Shown in pieces: positions 27,306 through 36,515 of a stretch of 41,026 bases of DNA; within the stretch, counting starts at the first letter, position 1, and the number at the start of each line of letters is the position of its first letter. Source of the DNA: Vicinamibacteria bacterium (GTDB lineage Bacteria > Acidobacteriota > Vicinamibacteria > Fen-336); NCBI GenBank assembly GCA_025923995.1, contig JAICEW010000014.1, positions 1 to 41,026 of the forward strand, read 5' to 3'. The translations under genes and the position numbers were made by a program. The notes below the pieces were generated by a model, which did not search any database, was not told the DNA's origin, and saw only the letters and a list, made by a program, of their open reading frames with translations.

Positions 27306-28988
27306 CTATCGCGGGAGATCGGGCAGGGCCAGCCGCAGCGGCCCCTCTTCCGTGTTGAGCAGGACGTCGGTCGACTCGACCGCCTCCACGATCCCGTTCG
27401 CCAGGCGATCGCCGGGCGCGTAGCTGTAGAGCGCGCCCGTCGGGGAGTACGCGAGGGCGAGCCGCTTCTCGGCCGACAGCGCGATCCCCGCCAGCACGAA
27501 CTCCTCGACGGCCAGCTCCTGCGGGCGCATCACGAGCCGGCGGCTCACGCCCTGCCCGGCGATCGGCGTCAGCGTCTCCGCGTTGCCGCCCGGCCGCTCC
27601 AGCAGGCGCCCCTCGTCCACGACGCGCTCGACCAGCCCGGCGTTCTGCAGCACGATCGCGCGCACGTCGGTCGCGGGCGCTTCGCGCGCCCACAGGCTGA
27701 CGCGCCCCAAGGCACCCGCGGGCGCCATCGCGGCCAGCGGCGGGTGCGCCTCGGCCGTCACCGCCAGCACGTCGCGCACGGTCGCCCGCTTGAGCGCGAG
27801 CGTGACGCGCGGCACGTCCGAGGCGGCGCTCGTCGCCGGCACCTCCTTGGCCCGCGACGAGGACACGCGCCTGTAGGTGCCGGGGGCCGACAGTGCGACG
27901 CCGGTCTTCTCGAGCGCGGCCAGAGCCTGATCGCCGTCCACGCCCGCCAGGTCCAGGCTGACGCGCCCGTGCACCTCTTCGTCCACCAGGAACGCCTGGC
28001 CGGTCAGCAGGTGGACCACCTGGAAGACGTCCGCCAGGTCCATGTCGCGCAGCCGCAGGTGGAGGGACCCCTTCGCCGGGACGCGCGGCCCCGTGTTGCG
28101 CACGGTGGTGGCCCGGCCCGCATCGCGGTCGACGCGGCAGGCCGTCTCCTCCTGGTCGAAGGGGTCCTCGTTCGGGAGCGGGATCTCGGCGTCGAGCCCG
28201 ACGACGGGGCTGCGCCCCCGCACCTCGAACCGGTGGCACGCGCCCTGGCGCGCCACCAGGACTTCGCTGATCCGGAAGAAGCCGCGCTCCAGCCGCGTCT
28301 CGACTCCCCGCATGTTGGACTCGCCGACGGTCAGGCCGTTGACGAGGAACTCGTCGCCCAGCGACGCGCGGGTGAACACGACCGGGCGGTCGCGCGCGAC
28401 CCCCGACAGCTCGGACAGGAAGAGACGCGGGTTGCGCTTGGTGCGTCGCAGCTCGGCGATCGTCTCCGACTTGGCGACCGCGAGCGCCTGGTCCTTGAGG
28501 AAGGCCTCCACCTGGGGACGCGGCGTCTTCTCCGCCAGGGCGCGGGCGCCGTCCGGCGGCGGCGGCAGCGGCGCGCGCGCGGGCCGGTAGGGCAGGTTCA
28601 CGACCGTGGTGATGCGCACGCGGTCGCCCTCGGCCGGCGTGATCAGCATCGACTCCACGTCGACCAGCCGCGGGGACAGCACCATCTGCCGGAAGAAGCG
28701 GTCCACGTCCTCGAACCGGCCCAGCGCCGACAGCTCGATCGGCACCAGGCCGCGCGGCCCCGTCTCGCGCGGGGCGCGGGTGGTGACCAGCACGTCGGCC
28801 AGCTTGGCGCCGTCCGCCATCTCCTTGACGAGCGCGGCGTCGGTGCTGGGAAAAGGGCCGTCGGGCAGGATCCGCCGCAACGTCTCGAGGCGCCGGTCGA
28901 GCAGGAGCCGCTCGTCGGGGAAGGGGCGCTGGACCGTGGCTGCCAGCAGGAGGAGGGGGAGCGCCCGGGTCATCGATCCGGCGCGCAT
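27306..28988 (-). CDS. Composite PilO-like / secretin-N (STN) x2 / PilP-like protein
   Basis: PilO-like GLVPIELSALGRFEDVDRFFRQMVLSPRLVDVESMLITP; STN-like LHLRLRDMDLADVFQVVHLLTGQAFLVDEEVHGRVSLDLAGVDGDQALAALEKTG and VTLALKRATVRDVLAVTAEA; PilP-like FVLAGIALSAEKRLALAYSPTGALYSYAPGDRLANGIVEAVESTDVLLNTEEG. No secretin barrel. Confidence 0.65.
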   Translation of the reverse strand: MRAGSMTRALPLLLLAATVQRPFPDERLLLDRRLETLRRILPDGPFPSTDAALVKEMADGAKLADVLVTTRAPRETGPRGLVPIELSALGRFEDVDRFFRQMVLSPRLVDVESMLITPAEGDRVRITTVVNLPYRPARAPLPPPPDGARALAEKTPRPQVEAFLKDQALAVAKSETIAELRRTKRNPRLFLSELSGVARDRPVVFTRASLGDEFLVNGLTVGESNMRGVETRLERGFFRISEVLVARQGACHRFEVRGRSPVVGLDAEIPLPNEDPFDQEETACRVDRDAGRATTVRNTGPRVPAKGSLHLRLRDMDLADVFQVVHLLTGQAFLVDEEVHGRVSLDLAGVDGDQALAALEKTGVALSAPGTYRRVSSSRAKEVPATSAASDVPRVTLALKRATVRDVLAVTAEAHPPLAAMAPAGALGRVSLWAREAPATDVRAIVLQNAGLVERVVDEGRLLERPGGNAETLTPIAGQGVSRRLVMRPQELAVEEFVLAGIALSAEKRLALAYSPTGALYSYAPGDRLANGIVEAVESTDVLLNTEEGPLRLALPDLPR

Positions 28989-29036
28989 GTTAGCACCCGC
29001 GACCGCCGTGCGCGCGGCGGCCGCGGGTGCGGCCCC

Positions 29037-29624
29037 TCAGTTCCTGGCTTCGACGCGTATCTTGGTGGCCAGGATGGACCGGTCGTCCGACTCCATCCCG
29101 GTGACCGTGACCTGGTTGCCCACCTGCACGTCGCTGAGCTGGCGCGGGTCGCCCACGCCCAGGTAGGCCGTCCCCGAGTTGGTATGGACGAGCCGTCCGG
29201 CCACGACGAGGTCGGGCGGGTCCGTCCGCTCGACGCGACCCGTCACCTTGACGTCGGGCGCGGCGTCTACGCGCAGCTTGATCTCGCGCGCGACCAGCTC
29301 GTTGCGGCTGTTGAGCCGCGCCTTGACCACCACCACGTTGCCCACGCCCAGGATGCCGTAGCCGACCTCGACACCCTGCCGGAAGACGTGCGTCTCGCCG
29401 TCCACGATGAAGGTGGTGCCGTCCACCACCAGCCGGGTGGCGGTCAGCCCTTCGATGGCTCCGAAGAAGTCGCGCAGACCCCCCGAGGAGGCGACGGGAT
29501 CGGGGATGACGCCGCTGACGTCCGACGTCGCGGTCGGGTTCTCGTCGTCACCGCAGCCGGCGAGGCCCAGGATGCCGATCGAGACGAGGAATAGAAGAGG
29601 AAGACGACGCACTGCGAATGGCAT
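29037..29624 (-). CDS. DUF5666-containing lipoprotein
   Basis: Lipobox LGLAGCGDD; repeated OB-like GAIEGLTATRLVVDGTTFIVDGETHVF...VGNVVVVKARLNSRNELVAREIKL. Confidence 0.75.
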   Translation of the reverse strand: MPFAVRRLPLLFLVSIGILGLAGCGDDENPTATSDVSGVIPDPVASSGGLRDFFGAIEGLTATRLVVDGTTFIVDGETHVFRQGVEVGYGILGVGNVVVVKARLNSRNELVAREIKLRVDAAPDVKVTGRVERTDPPDLVVAGRLVHTNSGTAYLGVGDPRQLSDVQVGNQVTVTGMESDDRSILATKIRVEARN

Positions 29625-29816
29625 GGCACACCTCGTTCAGGGTGCCTTTCCTCTGACGCCACGGCCATGGTCGGGGCCGAACCGGCTCGCGGAACGGCGA
29701 CGGCTCTGGCAGGCACGATCCGGCGGGCGGGACCCGCTCTTCGGACCGATCATACGCCTCGGCCCCGGCGCGCGAGGCTCCGCCCGGAATTTTGCGGAGG
29801 ATGGCCCGCGTGCTGT

Positions 29817-30251
29817 CTAGTCGAACCCGCGCTTGCGGCGGCGGATGTTGCGGCGGCTGCCCTTCGCCTTGAAGGGGCGGTCTCCGCGGCCGAAGTCGTC
29901 GAAGCCGCCCATGTCGGGAGGCGACGACGGTGCGAACGGACGCCCGGCCCCGAAGGGCGGGCCCGACGGACGGAAGGGCGCACCTCCGCCCGCGGGACGC
30001 GGCGGACGGTTCTCCGCCTCGTTCACGCGCAGCGGCCGACCCTTGAGGTCCTTGCCGTTCATGAGGGAAATGGACTTCTGCGCCGCCTCGTCGTCCTCGA
30101 ACTCCACGAAGGCAAAGCCGCGCGGGCGTCCGGTCTCGCGGTCGGTGGGGACCTTCGCGTCCACCACCTTGCCCGCCGCGCTGAACGCCTCGATGAGCTC
30201 CTCACGGGTGACGTCGAAGCTCAGGTTGCCGACGAACACCTTGTTCGAAAT
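29817..30251 (-). CDS. RRM-domain RNA-binding protein
   Basis: (MSNK)VFVGNLSFDVTREELIEAFSAAGKVVDAKVPTDRETGRPRGFAFVEFEDDEAAQKSI: RNP2 and RNP1 motifs; Gly/Pro/Arg-rich tail. ORF track starts at GTG 30239; an in-frame ATT at 30251 is better placed relative to GGAG. Confidence 0.9.
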   Translation of the reverse strand: MSNKVFVGNLSFDVTREELIEAFSAAGKVVDAKVPTDRETGRPRGFAFVEFEDDEAAQKSISLMNGKDLKGRPLRVNEAENRPPRPAGGGAPFRPSGPPFGAGRPFAPSSPPDMGGFDDFGRGDRPFKAKGSRRNIRRRKRGFD

Positions 30252-30289
30252 GGCCTGCTTCTCCTTCGTTTGCGTCAGGGCCGCCCGTT

Positions 30290-30343
30290 GTCGCGCACGA
30301 GGGCGCGACCGGCAAGAGGCCTCGGGGCGCGGCAGCCGAGGCC
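30290..30343 (-). promoter_or_regulatory. Two hairpins in the 5' leader of the RRM gene
   Basis: GTCGCGC-6nt-GCGCGAC (30290-30309) and GGCCTCGG-10nt-CCGAGGCC (30318-30343), both perfect. Confidence 0.5.
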
Positions 30344-30484
30344 GAGCGACTGTAGCAGCAACCGCGAAGCGAGTCCATAGTCAACGCTCCCGGTTGACCT
30401 GCCCTCCGCTCCCGTGTGACGCTGCGCTGCGCTAACGACGACCGACGACGAGCGTGGCGCAAGCCCACCCCAAGAGCTAAGCAC

Positions 30485-32482
30485 ATGTCCGCCATCCAGG
30501 AAGCGCCGACGAACGATTTCCTTCGCCGGCGGACGCTGCTGCGGGAGGCGACGCTGGCCGCCCTGCTCGCGCTCGTGACCGCGCTCGTGGTGCGGCACCT
30601 GGGCCCCGGGCCGTTGACCGTCGCGATCGGCGGCTTCGACACACCCTATCGCAGCGGCCCCTGGGGCAAGGCGCTGCGCGTGGACCTCGACGCCCCGGCC
30701 AGCCGCGAGGGACGGCTCACCTTCTACTTCCGCCCCCTGCGCGACGGCGCGCAGCTCCGGCTGCCGATCGTCCCTCACGGCTCGACGCGCGTCTCCTTCC
30801 GGGCCCGAGCGATGGTCCGCTCCTCGCTGGGCGCGTTCGCATCGGGCGTGCCCGTGCCCGAAGTGCTGGTGGACACGGGGCCCTGGGACCGATACGTCCT
30901 CGAGGTCCCGGAGAACGCCGCCCGCAAGGACGGGATCACGCTGGCCCTGTTCCTGCGTGCGCGTCCGGTCGTCGCCGGAGCGCACGCCGGGCGGCCGGAG
31001 ATCCTGGTGGACGAGGTGACCCTGGACTCGGTCGGCTGGCTCGACCTGGCCTGGCCCGCCGTGGTCTGGCTGGCGCTTGCTCCGCTCGCGTTCCTGTTGT
31101 TCGCGTGGCTCCTGGGCCATTCACGGCGCGTGGCCTGGGGGGTCGGCCTGGCCGCGTCGGCGGCCGTGATCGCGCTGGCGCGCGTCGCGCCGCTGGCCAC
31201 GGCCATGGCGGTGCCGCGCCTGGTGCCGCTGGCGCTCGTCTTTGGACTGGCGGCGCACTTCCTGATGCGTCGCTTCACCCACCTGGACGGGCGGACGGCG
31301 GTGGCCTGGGGCTGGCTGCTCGCGCTCGGCCTGCTCGTGCGTGCCTCGCTGCCGTTCTTCCCGGACCACAACCCGCCGGACCTGCAGACGCACGTGGACC
31401 GCACGCTGGACTTCGCGGACGTGCCGTGGGAGTACGGCGCGCTTCTGCGCTACGGCTCGCACCTGCCGACCGCCTCGCAGACGGCGGCGCCGGCGACGGA
31501 CCTGTTCGGCTCGACCGTGCTCGTGCCCTATCCGCCCCTGCCGTACTTCGTGTACTACGGCCTCGCGCGCCTGGGAGCGGATCCGCTGTGGGCCATGACC
31601 GCGGTCAACGTGCTGCTGGCGCTGGCCGTGGCGCCGGTGCTGTTCCTGGCCGCCCGCCACGTCTGGGACGAGCGCGCGGGCTGGCTCGCGTCGACGCTGT
31701 ACCTGCTCGACCTGGCGGTGTGGCATCACGTCGGACGCGTCCACGCGCCCTCCTCGTTCGGCGCCGCGCTGGGCACCGCGGCGCTGCTGGCGCTGGCCGC
31801 GGCGTCCGAGCGCATGACGTCGGCCCGTGCGGTCGCGCTGATGGGAGGCGTCCTCGGTCTCGCGGTGCTGGGATACTCGGCGCTCGTGGTGCAGGTCGGG
31901 CTCTTCGGCCTCGTGCTGCTCGCCCTGTTGTCGCTCGACGCGGCCGGCCTGACCGTCCGCGCCCGGGTGGGCGTCGGCCTCGCCCTCGCGGCCGGCGGCC
32001 TGCTGGCGGTGGCGCTCTATTACGGCCACTACGTGCCCGGGCTCGTCCAGGGGACACCGGCGGTCGAGGCGGAGCCGAGCATCTTCAGCGGCAAGACCGT
32101 GCTCGGGATCTTCCGCAACGAGGGCCGGCAGAGCTATCGCATCTGGGCCCTGGGCTTCGCGGCGCCTGTCGCGGCCGGCCTGCTGGCCGCGCCCTGGGCC
32201 CTGCGCCGCGCGCGCGCCTCCGCCCGGCCGGTGCTGATCGCCTGGCTCGCCGCCTGGGCGCTCATCATGCTGCTCAAGGACCCGCTCTTGTTCCCCAAGA
32301 TGCTGCGCTGGGCCAAGGAGGACCAGTTCATCTCGCCCCTGCTGTGCCTGTTCATCGGAGCGGGGGTGGCGGCCATCCGGCCGCGTGCCTGGCGAGGGGC
32401 CGCGGCGGGGGTGGTGCTGGCGGTTGCGCTGGCGCTGGCCGCGCGGGACTTCTACTTCCACGCGAACACGCTCTGGCTCTAG
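30485..32482 (+). CDS. Large polytopic membrane protein, GT39/PMT-like
   Basis: MSAIQEAPTNDFL start; N-terminal soluble beta-rich segment; many TM helices; PDHNPPDLQTHVDRTLDF and VPYPPLPYFVYYGLARLGADPLWAMTAVNVLLA. Confidence 0.7.
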   Translation: MSAIQEAPTNDFLRRRTLLREATLAALLALVTALVVRHLGPGPLTVAIGGFDTPYRSGPWGKALRVDLDAPASREGRLTFYFRPLRDGAQLRLPIVPHGSTRVSFRARAMVRSSLGAFASGVPVPEVLVDTGPWDRYVLEVPENAARKDGITLALFLRARPVVAGAHAGRPEILVDEVTLDSVGWLDLAWPAVVWLALAPLAFLLFAWLLGHSRRVAWGVGLAASAAVIALARVAPLATAMAVPRLVPLALVFGLAAHFLMRRFTHLDGRTAVAWGWLLALGLLVRASLPFFPDHNPPDLQTHVDRTLDFADVPWEYGALLRYGSHLPTASQTAAPATDLFGSTVLVPYPPLPYFVYYGLARLGADPLWAMTAVNVLLALAVAPVLFLAARHVWDERAGWLASTLYLLDLAVWHHVGRVHAPSSFGAALGTAALLALAAASERMTSARAVALMGGVLGLAVLGYSALVVQVGLFGLVLLALLSLDAAGLTVRARVGVGLALAAGGLLAVALYYGHYVPGLVQGTPAVEAEPSIFSGKTVLGIFRNEGRQSYRIWALGFAAPVAAGLLAAPWALRRARASARPVLIAWLAAWALIMLLKDPLLFPKMLRWAKEDQFISPLLCLFIGAGVAAIRPRAWRGAAAGVVLAVALALAARDFYFHANTLWL

Positions 32483-32512
32483 TTCGCCCGCCGGGTCTGG
32501 TATAAACCGGCC

Positions 32513-33352
32513 GTGGCGAGCCCCCAGCCCCGCAAGGCCTCGGCGAAGCTCCTCTCGGGCACGCCCTCGCGCTACGCGACCGTGGACGGCCACCGCGTGC
32601 ACTACAAGAAGGTGGGTGCCCGCGGGCCCGTCCTGCTGTTCGTCCACGGCTGGGCCTGCGACCTGAGCTTCTGGCGCCACCAGGCCGAGCGCTTCCACGA
32701 CCGCGCCACGCTGCTGTTCGTGGACCTGCCGGGCCACGGACGCAGCGACAAGCCGCAGGTCGAGTACACGCACGACCTCTTCGCGAACGCGCTCGAGGCC
32801 GTGCTCGCCGACGCCGGCGCGCGCGACGCCGTGCTCGTGGGCCACAGCGTGGGCGGCTCGATCGTGCGCCAGCTCCACCGCCGCCACCCCGACCGCTCGC
32901 GGGCGATCGTGCTGGTGGACGCGAGCCTGCGCCCGTTCTGGAGGGAGCCGGAGCACCTGGCCCAGCTGCTCGCGCTGATGCGCGGGCCCGAGTACCTGAA
33001 GGGCGCGCTGGGCCTGGTCGAGATGATGGTGGCGGACCACACGCCGGCCGTGGCCGGGCTCGAGATCCGCCTGCGCATGTTGACGACGCCGCAGCACGTG
33101 ATGGCCGGCATGCTGGCGGCGATGGACGATCCCGCGCTGTGGGCGGAGGACCCGATCGAGCGGCCCGTGCTGGCCCTGCTCTCCCGCTCCTCCCGGTACC
33201 GCGACGACCAGGAGGCGTTCCTGCGCCGGTTGGCCCCGCAGCTCGACCTGCGCTGGCTGGACGACGTCGGCCACTTCATGATGCTGACCCAGCCCGACGT
33301 CGTGAACGCCGCGCTCTCGGAGTTCCTGGCCGCGCTCGCGCCGGCGTCGTGA
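32513..33352 (+). CDS. Alpha/beta hydrolase
   Basis: LLFVHGWACDLSFWRHQ, VLVGHSVGGSIVRQL nucleophile elbow, LDDVGHFMMLTQPDVV catalytic His region. Confidence 0.93.
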   Translation: MASPQPRKASAKLLSGTPSRYATVDGHRVHYKKVGARGPVLLFVHGWACDLSFWRHQAERFHDRATLLFVDLPGHGRSDKPQVEYTHDLFANALEAVLADAGARDAVLVGHSVGGSIVRQLHRRHPDRSRAIVLVDASLRPFWREPEHLAQLLALMRGPEYLKGALGLVEMMVADHTPAVAGLEIRLRMLTTPQHVMAGMLAAMDDPALWAEDPIERPVLALLSRSSRYRDDQEAFLRRLAPQLDLRWLDDVGHFMMLTQPDVVNAALSEFLAALAPAS

Positions 33353-36285
33353 TGCGCGCCGGCGTCCCCGCCGCCACGGCCTGCGCGCTCGTGCTCGCCG
33401 CCTGCTCGGCGCCGCGCGAGGCGCTGGTCGTGACCGGGACGCCCGCCGCGGGCGCGGCCCGGCGCGCCGGGCTGCAGCCGGGCGACCTGCTGACGTCGTG
33501 GGAGCGCGCGTCCCGGTCCGGACCGCTGTCCTCGACGTTCGCGCTCGCGCGCGTGGAGATCGACGAGGCCCCGCTCGGCGAGGTGACGCTGCGCGGACGT
33601 CGTGGCTGGCGCTCGCGCGCGTGGACGATGCCGGCCGGCGCCTGGGAGATCGAGGCGCGCCCGCGCCTGGACGCCGACGCCGAGGCGGCGGTCGAGCGCG
33701 CGCGGCAGGCCAAGGGCGACCCCATGTCCGCGGCCCGCGAATGGCAGGCGCTAGCGGAGCGCGCCCCGGGCGACGCGGCGGCGTGGGCGGGCCTGCAGGC
33801 GGGACGGGCCTGGCTGGCGGCGCGCCAGCCCGACGCGGCGTCGCGGGCGTTCGCCGCGGCCGAGGGAGCGCTCGAGGGACGGCCGCTCGACCAGGCCGTG
33901 GCCGCCGACCAGGCCGGGGACGCGCTGCGCGCCGCGGGCGCGCTCGCCGACGCGGCCGCCGCGTACGAGCGCGCGCTCGCGCGGCGCGAGGCCGCCTCGC
34001 CACGCAGTCTCGCGCTGGCGCAGAGCCGGTTCGCGCTCGGGCGGCTCGCCCGCAGGCGCAACGACGTCACGCTGGCCGCGTCGCACCTCGCCGTCGCGCG
34101 CGAGCTGCGCGAGTCGCTCGCCCCCGACAGCGCGGGGCTCGCGCTGGTCTGGCACGACCTGGGCGCGATCGCCTTCTCCCGCGGAGCGCTCGCGGAGGCC
34201 GAGGCCGCGTACGAGCGCGCGCGCGACATCCAGCAGCGCCGCGTCCCCGAGAGCCTGGACCTGGCCAACACGCTGTCCGCGCTGGGCAGCGTCGCGTCCC
34301 AGCGGAGCGAGTTCGCCCAGGCCGAAGCGCTCCACGGCCAGGCCCTGGCCCTCACGGAGCGGCTCAGCCCCGACGGCGTGGAGCACGCCTACGTGCTGAA
34401 CCGCCTCGGCGTCGTCGCGCGCGAGCAGGGCGACCTGGAGGACGCGGAGGCGTTCCACCGCCGCGCGCTCGACGTGTTCGAGAAGGCGGTGCCCGAGGGC
34501 GTCGAGGTCGCGGGCTCGCTCAACAACCTGGGGCTGGTCGCGCAGGCACGCAGCGACTGGTCGGCGGCCGAAGGGTTCCACCGGCGCGCGCTGGCCATCC
34601 GCGAGCGGCTCAACCCGCAGGGCGGCGACGTCGCGGCCAGCCTCAACAACCTGGGCGCGGTGGCGCGCGAGCGCGGCGACTTCGCGGCCGCCGAGGTCGC
34701 CCTGCGGCGGGCGCTCGAGATGAAGCGCGGGCTCGCTCCCGACAGCCTCACGCTCGGCGTGTCGCTGCACAACCTGGGAGAGGCCCTGCTGGGCCAGCGC
34801 CGGTTCGACGAGGCGCGCGCGTGCTTCCGCGAGGCGCTGGCGATCCGCGGGCGGCTGGCCCCGGGCAGCGGCGACGTGGCCACGGACTGGCACTCGCTGG
34901 GCCTGGTCGACCGCGAGCAGGGTCGCACGGAGGCCGCCCTCGCCCGGTGGCGCACCGCCCTCGACCTCATGGACGCGCAGCGCGGCAAGCTGGCCGTGGG
35001 CGACCGCGCCGGCTTCACCGCGCGCTACGCGGTCATCTACCAGGACACGATCGAGGCGCTGCTCCACCTCGACCGCCCGGCCGAGGCGTTCGCGGTGCGC
35101 GAGCGCCTGCACGCGCGCGCCATGCTGTCGCTGCTGGGCCAGCGCGAGCAGGAGCCGGTCGAGCCGCGGCCGCTCGACCTTCCCCGCGCGCGCGCCGCCC
35201 TCGATCCCGGCGTGACGCTCGTGGCGTACGCGGTGCTGCGCCACGCGACGGCGGCGTTCGTGGTGCGCGGCGCCGGGGTCGCGGGGCCGGCCGTGTCCGC
35301 GTTCGTGATCCCGCTGGACGAGGGCGCGCTGCGCGACCGCGTCGTGGCCTTTCGGGGGCTGATCGAGCGCGGGCGCAGCTCGCCCGAGATCGAGCCCGCC
35401 CTGGCCGCGCAGGGCGAGCGGCTGTTCGCCGACCTGCTCGCGCCCGCGGGCCGCGCGCTCGAGGACGCCGAGCGCATCCTGATCTCGCCCGACGGCGCGC
35501 TCCACCTCCTGCCCTTCGGCGCGCTCGTCCGCCAGCGCGAGCCTCTGCGTTTCCTGGCCGAGTGGAAGCCGCTGCCCACCGTGGCCTCGGCCAGCGTGTA
35601 CGCGGAGATCAAGAAGACCCGGCGGGCCGCGGCCGACGACCAGCCGGTGCTGGCCGCGTTCGGTGATCCCTCCCCTTCGGCCTCGCCCGCGGGCGAAGGC
35701 TCGCGCGGGGCGCGCGAGGCCCTGCGTGCGCTGCCCTACAGCCGGGAGGAGGTCGACCGCATCGCGTCCCTGTTCGGTGCGGGGGCGCGCCGCTACCTGG
35801 GCGCCGCCGCCACCAAGGACGAGGCCCTCGCGCTGGACCGGCGGGTCCGGTACGTCCACTTCGCGACGCACGGGCTGATCGACGCCCGCTCCCCGCTCGA
35901 CTCCGCGCTGGTGCTGGCGCCGCCGCCCGGCCGCACGGCCGACGACGGGCTGCTGCGCGCGTGGGAGGTGCGCGATCGGCTCCGGCTCGACGCGGACCTG
36001 GTCGCGCTGTCGGCCTGCGAGTCCGGCCTCGGACGCGAGGCCGCGGCCGAGGGGCTGATCGGCCTGGCGCGCGCGTTCCAGCACGCCGGGGCCCGCTCGG
36101 TCCTGGCCTCGCTGTGGGCCATCTCGGACCGCTCGACCGCGCCCTTCATGGAGTCGTTCTACGAGCGGGTGCGGCAGGGGGGGCCGCGCGACCGCGCCCT
36201 GCAGGACGCGCAGGTGGCCAGCCTGCGCCAGGGTGCGCACCCGTTCCACTGGGCGGCGTTCCAGCTCTCCGGCGACTGGCGGTGA
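33352..36285 (+). CDS. TPR repeat / CHAT-domain protein, predicted lipoprotein with N-terminal PDZ-like segment
   Basis: MRAGVPAATACALVLAACSAP lipobox; GAARRAGLQPGDLLTSW PDZ-like; at least seven TPR/kinesin-light-chain-like repeats; CHAT domain with HFATHG (His codon 35869) and LSACESG (Cys codon 36016). Confidence 0.93.
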   Translation: MRAGVPAATACALVLAACSAPREALVVTGTPAAGAARRAGLQPGDLLTSWERASRSGPLSSTFALARVEIDEAPLGEVTLRGRRGWRSRAWTMPAGAWEIEARPRLDADAEAAVERARQAKGDPMSAAREWQALAERAPGDAAAWAGLQAGRAWLAARQPDAASRAFAAAEGALEGRPLDQAVAADQAGDALRAAGALADAAAAYERALARREAASPRSLALAQSRFALGRLARRRNDVTLAASHLAVARELRESLAPDSAGLALVWHDLGAIAFSRGALAEAEAAYERARDIQQRRVPESLDLANTLSALGSVASQRSEFAQAEALHGQALALTERLSPDGVEHAYVLNRLGVVAREQGDLEDAEAFHRRALDVFEKAVPEGVEVAGSLNNLGLVAQARSDWSAAEGFHRRALAIRERLNPQGGDVAASLNNLGAVARERGDFAAAEVALRRALEMKRGLAPDSLTLGVSLHNLGEALLGQRRFDEARACFREALAIRGRLAPGSGDVATDWHSLGLVDREQGRTEAALARWRTALDLMDAQRGKLAVGDRAGFTARYAVIYQDTIEALLHLDRPAEAFAVRERLHARAMLSLLGQREQEPVEPRPLDLPRARAALDPGVTLVAYAVLRHATAAFVVRGAGVAGPAVSAFVIPLDEGALRDRVVAFRGLIERGRSSPEIEPALAAQGERLFADLLAPAGRALEDAERILISPDGALHLLPFGALVRQREPLRFLAEWKPLPTVASASVYAEIKKTRRAAADDQPVLAAFGDPSPSASPAGEGSRGAREALRALPYSREEVDRIASLFGAGARRYLGAAATKDEALALDRRVRYVHFATHGLIDARSPLDSALVLAPPPGRTADDGLLRAWEVRDRLRLDADLVALSACESGLGREAAAEGLIGLARAFQHAGARSVLASLWAISDRSTAPFMESFYERVRQGGPRDRALQDAQVASLRQGAHPFHWAAFQLSGDWR

Positions 36286-36515
36286 CCAGCGGCGCGGTCG
36301 TGGTCCCGGTCCGGCGGCCGCCGCCGCTGCGGCGGGACGTGCGCGCGCTGCTGGACCCGCGCCACAACCCGTTCTTCGCGCACGGAGAGGCGCAGTGCTT
36401 CCTCGTGCTCCGCGACGGCTGGGTGCTGGAGGACAACCTGCCGATGCGGAACGCGCTCGAGCGGATGGGCTTCGAGCGCTACAAGACCTATCGCGTGTAC
36501 GAGCGCCTGCTGTGA
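36282..36515 (+). pseudogene. Internally deleted GNAT-like ORF (N- and C-termini of a longer protein joined in frame)
   Basis: LRRDVRALLDPRHNPFFAHGEAQCFLVLRDG resembles the N-terminal region and WVLEDNLPMRNALERMGFERYKTYRVYERLL the extreme C-terminus of a ~370-aa conserved GNAT-like family; core missing. Confidence 0.6.

Noticed and set aside
27031-28239. Minus-strand ORF extending across the ncRNA region (402 aa)
   Set aside because: Out of frame with the PilO/STN protein over most of its length and with no motifs; the ORF tail through the intergenic is not plausible coding.
33352-36285. Possibility that TPR-CHAT belongs to a type III-E CRISPR (Craspase-like) system
   Set aside because: No Cas7-11-like effector, CRISPR repeats or other cas genes in the window, and the protein carries a lipoprotein signal.
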